Below, one piece after another: positions 17,782 to 26,328 of a stretch of 33,777 nucleotides of DNA (position 1 is the stretch's first letter; every line of letters begins with the position of its first letter). Position numbers and translations under genes: made by a program. Origin of the DNA: Candidatus Omnitrophota bacterium. Lineage in GTDB: Bacteria > Omnitrophota > Gorgyraeia > JAHJTE01. The notes under the pieces were generated by a model that worked only from the letters and a program-made list of their open reading frames with translations, was not told the DNA's origin and did no database searches. Where the stretch lies: the NCBI GenBank assembly GCA_020058285.1, contig JAGVEL010000006.1, positions 1 through 33,777 on the forward strand, given 5' to 3'.

Positions 17782-19275
17782 GTGAAAAACAAATCGCCTA
17801 ATTTATTTCAATCATTTTGTGGCTGGGTTAACCTGCCAGGCTATTGCGTAATCTCTTTTTCCCTGATTTTAATTATATTTTTGATATTCGATTGGCTTGT
17901 GGCTACTTCTTTACGAGCAGCTAAAATAGATCATTATATTTTATTCTCATTGGCTGAGACCTCCCGTCTTTTTTATGCAAAAACCGCCTTGCACAATCCT
18001 TTTGTATTTCTTAATCCTAATGCCAAACCTATTTATTCAATAATTTCTGCTATGTTTATCTTTATTTTTCCATTAGGCTTGTTTTCTTTAAAAGTATTAA
18101 ATTCCCTGCTTTCCATTGGCACTCTGGTGATTCTCTATAAATTAATAAGAAAAATGGGGTATGGAGATTTTGTAGCTACGATAGCCATAATACTTACCCT
18201 AACATTTCCTTTGTTTTTCTTGCTTTCAATATCGGCTTTGACTGAGATCTTATTTTGTTTTTTCTTGACCCTAGCTTTTTATTGCTTCTATTTGAAAAGA
18301 TATTTTAGTTCCGTTTTATTAATTTCTTTATTGCCGCTTATTCGACAGGAAGGAGCCCTGTATATCTTTATTATGTTATTTCTTCTGTTAAAAGAGAAAA
18401 AAATATACTACGCGTTCATTTTACCGATACCTTTGCTGGTTTGGATTTTATTGAATTTCTTTCTGTTAGAGCATTCTTTTATTTATCCACTTTTTGTATG
18501 TGTTGATTTACCGGGACCAACTGCTAAAAGCGACATAATGTCATTGGCTGAATTAAAAAATTTTCTTCCCGCGATATTTTGTCATCCTTTATTCTTCCTA
18601 TTTCCTATCGGATTTATACTTGCGATCTCAAAAAAACATTATTTACCTATTATAATCTCGTTAATATGCCAGAGCCTTTTTTTTATTATTGCCGCGATTA
18701 TTCAATTTTTAATTACAAAGCAAGTTTCTTATGCCTTTCGTTATATTGTACCTCTGATTCCTTTTATGGCTCTCATAACTGCAGGGATTTTTAATAACCT
18801 TGTCTTGGGGAAAAAATCAAAAATTATTGTTGTAGTTTTTATGTCAATTGTTTTAATAGGAATACTTATAAACAGAATAACTGCACTCCAAAAACATCCT
18901 AGAGTTGTTGCTGAAAGCATTACAGAAAAACAAGAGAGAGCAATAGAGGAAGCCGTTGTTTGGCTAAAAGCTTTTATTAAAGAAACTGGGATTCAGTATA
19001 TCTTTTATTCAGGGGATATGACTGACAATAAAATGATAAGGAGACTAAAAACTTATTTGGTTGATAGTATAGCAATGTATCCGGTTAAAGAGTTTAGGGA
19101 AGTTTACGACCCAGTAACTTTTAAAATTATCGAGAGAGAGTTTCGTAATTCTACTCTTACGGGACTTGTTTTGTTACTTGATCCTGAAAGAGAGAAAGAT
19201 TTTATTTTAAGTAAAAAAATAGAATCTTTAAAAAATTTTCCAGATATTCCTGTTTACCTGTATAGAAAATATTAG
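17782..19275 (+). CDS. Polytopic GT39/ArnT-like membrane glycosyltransferase (paralog B)
   Basis: Collinear similarity to 6953..8452 (RAAKIDHYILFSLAETSRLFYAKTALHNPFVFLNPNAKP; LLPLIRQEGALYIF). GTG start. Confidence 0.65.
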   Translation: MKNKSPNLFQSFCGWVNLPGYCVISFSLILIIFLIFDWLVATSLRAAKIDHYILFSLAETSRLFYAKTALHNPFVFLNPNAKPIYSIISAMFIFIFPLGLFSLKVLNSLLSIGTLVILYKLIRKMGYGDFVATIAIILTLTFPLFFLLSISALTEILFCFFLTLAFYCFYLKRYFSSVLLISLLPLIRQEGALYIFIMLFLLLKEKKIYYAFILPIPLLVWILLNFFLLEHSFIYPLFVCVDLPGPTAKSDIMSLAELKNFLPAIFCHPLFFLFPIGFILAISKKHYLPIIISLICQSLFFIIAAIIQFLITKQVSYAFRYIVPLIPFMALITAGIFNNLVLGKKSKIIVVVFMSIVLIGILINRITALQKHPRVVAESITEKQERAIEEAVVWLKAFIKETGIQYIFYSGDMTDNKMIRRLKTYLVDSIAMYPVKEFREVYDPVTFKIIEREFRNSTLTGLVLLLDPEREKDFILSKKIESLKNFPDIPVYLYRKY

Positions 19276-19694
19276 AAAAGATGTTCGATCTCTTCAAGAC
19301 TAGTGAGCTCTATTCTGTGTAAAAATGCATATCTATATATCGGAAACCAGAAGTCAAATTTCTAAATAAATGGTTTTAGTTAAATAAGCAAGAAGCAGTA
19401 GTCTCTATTGAATAGTTCCGGCACGATTCTTTGGCGGACCATAAGGAGATTTGTGAGCTGTAATCCCTGCTAAAAAAGAACATTGATAATACATAAAAAT
19501 ATTTTAACATATTATTAATCAATTCGCTCCAGGATATCTAGGGTGAAGATTATACTAGGGGGAGGGGAAACTGATGGAGTTTTTTATGCCTCAGATTAGG
19601 CAGATTGAGTATTAGTTTTTGATTTGCCTTGAGTGTTTCCTACTCGAATGTTATCATAAGATTAAGTTTTTTCCTAAAGTCAGTTTTATCAAAG

Positions 19695-21215
19695 GTGGAG
19701 AAATTTCCAAAAAGAATTTGTTTCCTGATTTTGGCCTTAGGCTGTACTTCTTTAGCCTACAGCTATGAATTACTGAATACTGAGCAGCTAGCGCTGCAAC
19801 TTGATGCTTATCTGCGTACGGATTTAGTTACGCTAAAAAATGTCGTGGATTTAGATAGCCATAATAAAGATGACCAAACTACTTATTTAGGTATTGATTA
19901 TAGTCTGGCCTTTAACGCGGAGTTTAAGAATTCAGGAAACAAGTTTTACCTTAAGCTTGAGCGTAACGGGCCTTATGATTATAGTGCTCCACTTTTTATC
20001 CAGAACACGTTGATTAATTCCGGCGGAAGAGTAGAAAAGTACCGTAACGCAGAGCTACTACCGCAGGTGGAAGAGTTTTGGTTGGATAATAAGCTGGGGG
20101 GTCATTTTGGCCTTAAGGCCGGGATGTATATTTATGAAGTAGGCAATGGTTTTAGTTTGAATGGCGGTTATGAAAATTACGGGGTTACTTTATACCGCCA
20201 GACGCAAAATATGTTTTGGCGCCTATATTATTGCCGTCCGGATTTAGTTTACAAAAATCCTTTAGGCCCGCATATTCAGCAGGAAAAGGATCATGGCCAG
20301 AAATATGAACCGAATGCGGCTAATTTTTTTGCCACGGATGTTAAAATTACAGCAGGTAAACAGACCTTTTGGCCCTATGTGGGTATGCTGGCAGATTATA
20401 CCTCTAGTGGTAAAAGAGAGAATCTTTTTGCCGCTCCGATAAAAAGAGATTTGTTGGGGACCTTTGGAGTTGCCTGGGAGTATGCGGCAAATGATTTTAC
20501 GTTAAAATTAGAAGCGGCGCGTAACTTTGGGTATGCGCAAAGTCAGGATAGTAAATATAAGAATATTCAGCATACCGGTTACATGTTTTACTCTGGATTA
20601 AATTATGTTTTAGGAAAATTTATTCCGGAGTTGCAATTTTTACTTTGTTCTGGGAATAAGGCTACGCCAGAAATGGCAGAAAATGAGGATATAACCTATC
20701 CGGGTAGCAAGAATCGAGCATTTAGCTACTCTTCTCCCACTAATCGGTACTTGAGTGACTCAGTTAGTACTAGCAATGTTAACATGCTCCCGATTGTGGC
20801 GATGGGTGGAGGATACGGTTTAAATTATGGCGTACCGCGGCCAGGCACATTTTCTTCCGGAGATTTTGAAGACTTGATTTTGCCTTCAATCGGTTTTGAT
20901 TATAATTTTACGGATAAGCTTTGTGTGAGCCTATATGGATATTATTTAAGCGCGTTTGATCGTCCGGTAGGTGTTTTAGGCGGGGAAGGAAAATATCTTT
21001 CCCGGGATTTGGGGATGGAAGCGGACTTATTTATTGATTATAAAGCGACTGAGCATCTGAGTGTGGGTTTTTTAGGGGGTTATTTTATTCCGGGCAGGTA
21101 TTATCAAGAAAAACGTGATGACGTAGATGGAAGCCCGTTTAGCCCTTATCTGCGCGGGGATGGCAATGTTAATAATGCCTATCAGCTTGAATTTTATGTA
21201 GAGTTTAAATTTTGA
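19695..21215 (+). CDS. Outer-membrane beta-barrel, porin/alginate-export-like
   Basis: Signal-like VEKFPKRICFLILALGCTSLAYS from an in-frame GTG at 19695 (track starts at TTG 19629); alternating beta-strand-like body; C-terminal ...QLEFYVEFKF with terminal Phe. Confidence 0.7.
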   Translation: MEKFPKRICFLILALGCTSLAYSYELLNTEQLALQLDAYLRTDLVTLKNVVDLDSHNKDDQTTYLGIDYSLAFNAEFKNSGNKFYLKLERNGPYDYSAPLFIQNTLINSGGRVEKYRNAELLPQVEEFWLDNKLGGHFGLKAGMYIYEVGNGFSLNGGYENYGVTLYRQTQNMFWRLYYCRPDLVYKNPLGPHIQQEKDHGQKYEPNAANFFATDVKITAGKQTFWPYVGMLADYTSSGKRENLFAAPIKRDLLGTFGVAWEYAANDFTLKLEAARNFGYAQSQDSKYKNIQHTGYMFYSGLNYVLGKFIPELQFLLCSGNKATPEMAENEDITYPGSKNRAFSYSSPTNRYLSDSVSTSNVNMLPIVAMGGGYGLNYGVPRPGTFSSGDFEDLILPSIGFDYNFTDKLCVSLYGYYLSAFDRPVGVLGGEGKYLSRDLGMEADLFIDYKATEHLSVGFLGGYFIPGRYYQEKRDDVDGSPFSPYLRGDGNVNNAYQLEFYVEFKF

Positions 21216-21226
21216 CCGGCAAGGTC

Positions 21227-21259
21227 ATACCCGCGCAAATCCTTATAAGCGCGGGGTAT
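21227..21259. repeat. GC-rich palindrome (ATACCCGCGC ... GCGCGGGGTAT)
   Basis: Inverted arms read directly; a related unit occurs near 29556..29604. Confidence 0.7.
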
Positions 21260-21262
21260 AAG

Positions 21263-21294
21263 CGGTTCTATTTTTAAAATAGAACCGTCCCCAT
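21263..21294. repeat. Degenerate copy of the GGGGACGGTTCTATTTT palindrome
   Basis: CGGTTCTATTTTTAAAATAGAACCG (21263..21287) followed by TCCCC; left GGGGA arm replaced. Confidence 0.8.
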
Positions 21295-21314
21295 AATTCT
21301 AAGCAGGAGAAAAA

Positions 21315-21635
21315 ATGGCGACAATTGATGATTTTAGAAAACTAGATCTTAGGATAGCTCAGATCAAAGAAGCTAATGATCATCCGCATGCAGACAAGCT
21401 AGTAATTTTAACCCTGGATTTAGGTGATCGGCAAAAACAGGTGGTGGCCGGGATTAAGAATTATTATTCCAAAGAAGAGCTGATCGGTAGACAGGTGGTT
21501 TTAGTGGATAATTTGGACCCGGTAATTTTACGGGGGGTAGAAAGCCAGGGAATGATTCTGGCGGGTTCAGATGAAAGTATCCTGGCGATAGTCAGCCCCG
21601 ACAAAAACCTGAAATTGGGGAGTATCGTAAGATGA
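21315..21635 (+). CDS. Stand-alone tRNA-binding domain protein (MetRS C-terminal/beta-subunit-like)
   Basis: FRKLDLRIAQIKEANDHPHADKLVILTLDLG...VVAGIKNYY...VVLVDNLDPVILRGVESQGMILAG: OB-fold EMAP/tRNA-binding domain. Confidence 0.9.
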   Translation: MATIDDFRKLDLRIAQIKEANDHPHADKLVILTLDLGDRQKQVVAGIKNYYSKEELIGRQVVLVDNLDPVILRGVESQGMILAGSDESILAIVSPDKNLKLGSIVR

Positions 21636-22141
21636 TTAAGCAATTTGTTCCGCAGGAGTTTTGCCTTAAATGCCGGGGTTGTTGCCGGTTTAAAGAAGCA
21701 AACTCTGTGTGGAGCCCCTGTCTTTTGGATGAAGAGATCCAGGAATTATTAGATAAACCGGGAATTCCAGCAGCCTCTATCGCTATTGACCGTCGGATAC
21801 AACCGATAGCTAATCCGCAGGGCATAGATTTTATCTGTCCGTTTTTGGAGACTTTGGATAATCAATGTAGAATTTATGATCTCCGGCCATTTGAATGCCA
21901 GCTCTATCCTTTTTTGATTAATTTACGCAAGGGTAAAGTTTTGTTAACGGTAGATTTAAATTGTCCTTACGTCTATGAGAAGATAAACAGCCAGGAGGCC
22001 AAGGAGTACATTGTTTGTCTGACGAATTATCTTAATTCTAGGGCACTACGTTCGATGTTTAAGGATAATCCTCAAATTATTCAGGCCTATGGAGAGGTAA
22101 GAGAAGTTGCGGAATTAAACCTGCCCCATGAAATTAAATAA
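21632..22141 (+). CDS. YkgJ-family cysteine cluster protein
   Basis: CLKCRGCCRFKE...CPFLETLDNQCRIYDLRPFECQLYPF. Confidence 0.88.
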   Translation: MIKQFVPQEFCLKCRGCCRFKEANSVWSPCLLDEEIQELLDKPGIPAASIAIDRRIQPIANPQGIDFICPFLETLDNQCRIYDLRPFECQLYPFLINLRKGKVLLTVDLNCPYVYEKINSQEAKEYIVCLTNYLNSRALRSMFKDNPQIIQAYGEVREVAELNLPHEIK

Positions 22142-23033
22142 ATTATCCTTAAAAGATCGGAAACTGTTAAACCAGCATCTGGCTCTTTCCTGGCATGAGC
22201 TGGCGGGATTTTCATTTACTAATATCTATATCTGGCGGCCGTTTTATGATATTGAATGGACAGTGATTGAGGATAGCCTCTGCATATTTTTTCGTGATCA
22301 AGTAGGTTGTTTTATGTATCTGCCACCCCTGGCTAAACAACCGCAGTTAGGGGTTATTCAGCAGGCTTTTGTGATCATGGATAAGATTAATAAAAATAAG
22401 GATATCTCACGTATTGAAAATATCCAGCAGGAGGATTTAAATTATTATCGCTCCTTAGGGTATCTCTGTCATGAAAAATATCCGGATTATCTTTGTTTAC
22501 GCAGCGATTTAGCGCTGCTTAAAGGAAATAAATTTAAGTCTCAGCGTGCCGCTTATAATTATTTTATCAAACATTATGATTTTGATGCGGGCGTACTGAA
22601 ATTAGCGGATCAGGTGGGCTGTTTAAGCTTATTTAGTTCCTGGATAAAAGAGCGCCAGGCCCAATCTAACGACGATCTCTATTGCGGCATGCTCGAGGAT
22701 AATCGCCGGGTAATCCAGGAGGCATTCGCTAATTATAAACAGTTGGATTTAGAGGGCATTGTGGTCAGGGTGGATAAACAGATTAAGGCTTTTAGTTTTG
22801 GTTACCGGCTAAATAGCAGTATATTTTGCATACTTTACGAGATCACGGATCTGGCGATTAAAGGGCTGGCCCAGTTTATCTTTCGCCAGTTTAGCCAAGA
22901 TTTAAAAGGTTATCAGTACATTAATATTATGGATGATTCAGGCCTGGAGAATTTACGCAAAACCAAGCTGGCTTATAAGCCTGCACGTTTAATCCCAGCT
23001 TATATTGTAACCAGAGATGACCGAAAATATTGA
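22128..23033 (+). CDS. DUF2156/phosphatidylglycerol lysyltransferase C-terminal-like protein
   Basis: SWHELAGFSFTNIYIWRPFYDIEW...QEDLNYYRSLGYLCHEKYPDYLCLRSDLALLKGNKFKSQRAAYNYF. Confidence 0.75.
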   Translation: MKLNKLSLKDRKLLNQHLALSWHELAGFSFTNIYIWRPFYDIEWTVIEDSLCIFFRDQVGCFMYLPPLAKQPQLGVIQQAFVIMDKINKNKDISRIENIQQEDLNYYRSLGYLCHEKYPDYLCLRSDLALLKGNKFKSQRAAYNYFIKHYDFDAGVLKLADQVGCLSLFSSWIKERQAQSNDDLYCGMLEDNRRVIQEAFANYKQLDLEGIVVRVDKQIKAFSFGYRLNSSIFCILYEITDLAIKGLAQFIFRQFSQDLKGYQYINIMDDSGLENLRKTKLAYKPARLIPAYIVTRDDRKY

Positions 23034-23604
23034 GGAGGTAGAGTTTACTATATTTGATACCGAGACTACTGGACTTAATCCGGTTTCCGGGGACCGCATC
23101 GTGGAATTAGCCGGCTTAAGAGTTAAAGGCAAAGCAAGGATAGCTGAATTTGATACCCTGGTTAATCCGCAACGGGGGATTTCTCCGGGAGCTTTTGCGG
23201 TAAATAAAATTACTCCGGAAATGCTGCAAGGCGCCCCGAGGATAGAGAAGGTGATGCCGGAGTTTTTAGCTTTTATCCAAGGCAGCTGTCTTTGTTCTTA
23301 TAACGCGGAGTTTGACTTAAGTTTTTTAAACCAGGAGCTAAAATTAATGGGCCAAGCGGTAATTGCGGATATCGCTATTTTTGATGTGTTGACCATGGCC
23401 AAAAGGCTGCTGCCCGGTTTGACGCGTTATGCGCTTTGGTTTGTAGCAGAAAAGCTAGGAATTAAGTTGACGCAAAAACATCGGGCTTTTGCCGACGTGG
23501 AGATGACTTGGAAGGTTTTTAGTAAGTTTAAAATTATCTGCGAACAAAAAGGCATCACAAATTTTACTGACTTCTCCAACCTTTTTGCTTTTAAGTTCAC
23601 TTGA
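23017..23604 (+). CDS. DnaQ-like 3'-5' exonuclease
   Basis: FTIFDTETTGLNPVSGDRIVELAGLRV; YNAEFDLSFLNQEL; KHRAFADVEMTWKVF: ExoI-III motifs. Confidence 0.9.
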   Translation: MTENIEEVEFTIFDTETTGLNPVSGDRIVELAGLRVKGKARIAEFDTLVNPQRGISPGAFAVNKITPEMLQGAPRIEKVMPEFLAFIQGSCLCSYNAEFDLSFLNQELKLMGQAVIADIAIFDVLTMAKRLLPGLTRYALWFVAEKLGIKLTQKHRAFADVEMTWKVFSKFKIICEQKGITNFTDFSNLFAFKFT

Positions 23605-23612
23605 TAAAACAA

Positions 23613-23646
23613 GGGGACGGTTCTATTTTTAAATAGAACCGTCCCC
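23613..23646. repeat. Perfect palindrome GGGGACGGTTCTATTT-TT-AAATAGAACCGTCCCC
   Basis: 16-nt arms with a 2-nt centre read directly, immediately 3' of the exonuclease gene. Confidence 0.95.
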
Positions 23647-23737
23647 TGATTCTATCCCCCTTTTTACGTACCTTTTGTATTGCTTTAGTTGATATTTATT
23701 ATAGAATATAGTTTATAAATATTTAACCCATAAAAAA

Positions 23738-25684
23738 ATGCCGCATAAAAATAACCCATTAATTCCTGCAGAGCATAGAAAATATCTTCGCTTGGATACG
23801 GTATTTCCGGTACAGTTCCGCTTGGAAGAGCCGGAAGGGGAAGTTTTTCTTTCTGGCTGGTTACAGGGGTTTACCAATAATATTAGCCGGAGCGGGATCT
23901 GCCTGAAGATAAATAATCTTGCCCCGGAGTTGTTCGAGTCACTCAAGAAAAAAGATATTAAATTATCCTTAGAGATTGATATTCCGATTAGCAGGAAACC
24001 TATCTGCGCGCGGGTGAGCATAGTTTGGGTTAAAGATATTTTTGAGGATAAACATCAGTACCTGGTAGGTATAAATTATGATTATATATCGGCTAAGCAA
24101 AATAATAAGCTCATGCGCTACGGCTGGCTAAAAAAACTTTTTGTCCCGGTAACTTTGGCGTTAGTTATTATTTTAGCGGTGGGCTTAGGCGCCAACAGCT
24201 ATTTAAACTTTAAGCTAACCCAGGGCAATAAGCTGCTTATTGAAAAGCTGGCCAGGGTATTAAAAGATTCCAGCCTGGCTAAACAAAAAATAGAAGAGGT
24301 GATTGCCCAGCGGGAAAGCTTTGGGTCAAAGTTAATAATTCTCCAAGAGCAGATTAAATCCGTTCAATCTCAAAAGGAAAAAATCCAAGCTGGTGATTTA
24401 GCTCAAATTAAACAGCTAAATGATCTGATCACTAGTTTAGCTAAGGAAAAACTTGTTTTGGAGAGTAAGTTGGCTGGGGTGGTGCGCGATGAGAATATTG
24501 CCAGTCAAGAATTGACCCAGCTGGATCAAAAGAAGATAGTGCTGGAGAAAGCAAATTTTGACAAAATGTATCAGTGGCTTAAGATCCATCAAAATAACCG
24601 TACGGGGTTAGTGGCAAGTTTTGAAGGGGATCAAGAGATTGCTAACTGGTCATTTACTTATGATTTAGCTTTGTTGGTTCAGGTTTACGTGCAATTTTCA
24701 GATTTTGACCGCGCCAAGAAAATCCTGGATTTTTTTGCCCAGGATGCCAAAAGAGAGAACGGCTGGTTTCTTAATGCCTATTATGTTGATGATGGCGCTC
24801 CGGCAGAGTTTATCACGCATAGCGGGCCTAATCTTTGGGTGGGGCTGGCGATTATGCAGTATATGCAAAGTACCCAGGATAAAAGTTATTTAGGTTTAGT
24901 GGAAAGTATCGCGGCTACGATTATTGATCTGCAGGATCAAGACGCCGGTGGCGGTATCCGGGGTGGCCCCATAGTAAAATGGTATTCCACGGAGCATAAT
25001 CTTGATGCTTATGCATTTTTTAATATGTTAGCCAAAGTTACGGGGAAAACAATTTACTCTCAAGCTGCTGCCAAGGCCATCAACTGGATGGTGGATAATA
25101 CTTATGACCGTCAGGATTTACCGGTTAAGCGCGGCAAAGGTGATTCGACTATTGCTACCGATACTTATGCCTGGAGTATTGCGGCGATTGGGCCGCAGAA
25201 GTTGTTAGCCTTGGGTTTGGATCCGGATAAGATCCTGGAGTTCGTAGAGGAAAATTGCAGCGTCGAAGTTAATTTTGTGCGTTCAAACGCGCAGAGTGTA
25301 AAAATAAAAGGGTTTGATTTTGCCCCGCAGCGCCATACGGCTAGAGGCGGTGTAGTTTCCTCTGAATGGACGGCGCAGATGGTCGTATCTTATAAAATTA
25401 TGGAAGAATTTTATTTGAAAAAAGGCGATAAAATCAAAGCGGTTAATTACGGCGCCAAAGCCCAGATGTACTTGAGCGAATTAGGCAAGATGATTATCTC
25501 TAGTGCTTCCGCGTCCGGCCAAGGTCAGGGTTGCCTTCCTTACGCCACGCAGGATCAGGTAGATACCGGGCATGGCTGGACGACTCCTAAGGGTAGCCAT
25601 ACAGGTTCAGTATCGGGTACGGCCTATACTCTTTTTGCCTATTATGGTTTTAATCCTCTAGAACTTATTGATCATAAAGAATGA
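23738..25684 (+). CDS. PilZ domain / TM / coiled-coil / alpha-toroid (six-hairpin-like) fusion protein
   Basis: N-terminal HRKYLRLDTVFPVQFRL...TNNISRSGICLKI (PilZ-like); TM FVPVTLALVIILAVGLGANSY; long coiled coil; C-terminal WSFTYDLALLVQVYVQFSDFDRAKKILDFF...GPNLWVGLAIMQYM...TYAWSIAAIG repeats. Confidence 0.78.
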   Translation: MPHKNNPLIPAEHRKYLRLDTVFPVQFRLEEPEGEVFLSGWLQGFTNNISRSGICLKINNLAPELFESLKKKDIKLSLEIDIPISRKPICARVSIVWVKDIFEDKHQYLVGINYDYISAKQNNKLMRYGWLKKLFVPVTLALVIILAVGLGANSYLNFKLTQGNKLLIEKLARVLKDSSLAKQKIEEVIAQRESFGSKLIILQEQIKSVQSQKEKIQAGDLAQIKQLNDLITSLAKEKLVLESKLAGVVRDENIASQELTQLDQKKIVLEKANFDKMYQWLKIHQNNRTGLVASFEGDQEIANWSFTYDLALLVQVYVQFSDFDRAKKILDFFAQDAKRENGWFLNAYYVDDGAPAEFITHSGPNLWVGLAIMQYMQSTQDKSYLGLVESIAATIIDLQDQDAGGGIRGGPIVKWYSTEHNLDAYAFFNMLAKVTGKTIYSQAAAKAINWMVDNTYDRQDLPVKRGKGDSTIATDTYAWSIAAIGPQKLLALGLDPDKILEFVEENCSVEVNFVRSNAQSVKIKGFDFAPQRHTARGGVVSSEWTAQMVVSYKIMEEFYLKKGDKIKAVNYGAKAQMYLSELGKMIISSASASGQGQGCLPYATQDQVDTGHGWTTPKGSHTGSVSGTAYTLFAYYGFNPLELIDHKE

Positions 25685-26328
25685 AACGCAAGTTAGAAGG
25701 TATATTTAAGCGGCTTTATTCTGTTTTTGGCCCGCAACATTGGTGGCCTGCGGATAGCATCTTTGAGATAATGATCGGCTCAATTCTTACTCAGAATACT
25801 AATTGGTCCAATGTCCAGAAGGCAATCTCTGTGCTTAAAGAAAAGAAGCTTCTCAATGCCCGCAGGCTTTATCAATTACCGAAAAAGCATCTTGCCGGTT
25901 TGATTAAAAGCGTAGGGTATTATAATGTTAAGACCGCCAGGCTTAAAAGTTTTCTTAAATTTTTCTTTAATACTTACGCAGCAAAGATCAAGCTGATGAG
26001 TAGGTCAGATCTGCCAACTTTGCGTAAGCAAATGTTGGCAGTTAAAGGCATCGGACAGGAGACTGCCGATTCCATACTACTCTACGCTTTAAATAAACCC
26101 GTATTTGTCGTCGATACATATACTAAAAGGATATTATCCCGGCACGGATTAATTAAGGCAGAAGAGGACTATTCTCAGTGTCAGGATATTTTTATGCGCA
26201 ATCTTAAAAAAGATGTGCAGCTGTTTGGCGAATATCATGCGCTATTAGTAAAACTAGGTAAGGATTATTGCCGTAAGCAAAATCCTAAATGCAAAATTTG
26301 TCCCTTATGGTCAATAAAAAACGCCTGA
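25681..26328 (+). CDS. Endonuclease III-like HhH-GPD/Fe-S DNA glycosylase
   Basis: ILTQNTNWSNVQKAI; LAVKGIGQETADSILLYALNKPVFVVDTYTKRILSRHG; C-terminal CRKQNPKCKICPL Fe-S loop. Confidence 0.9.
   Translation: MKRKLEGIFKRLYSVFGPQHWWPADSIFEIMIGSILTQNTNWSNVQKAISVLKEKKLLNARRLYQLPKKHLAGLIKSVGYYNVKTARLKSFLKFFFNTYAAKIKLMSRSDLPTLRKQMLAVKGIGQETADSILLYALNKPVFVVDTYTKRILSRHGLIKAEEDYSQCQDIFMRNLKKDVQLFGEYHALLVKLGKDYCRKQNPKCKICPLWSIKNA

Noticed and set aside
17604-17801. 65-aa plus-strand ORF
   Set aside because: Overlaps the end of the GT39-like gene in another frame with no domain-like features.
19276-19628. Possible GT2 start AVIPAKKEH in the intergenic region
   Set aside because: Only about nine matching residues, flanked by stops; too short to support.
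23713-24021. 102-aa minus-strand ORF opposite the PilZ domain
   Set aside because: Antisense to a clear PilZ-like coding region.
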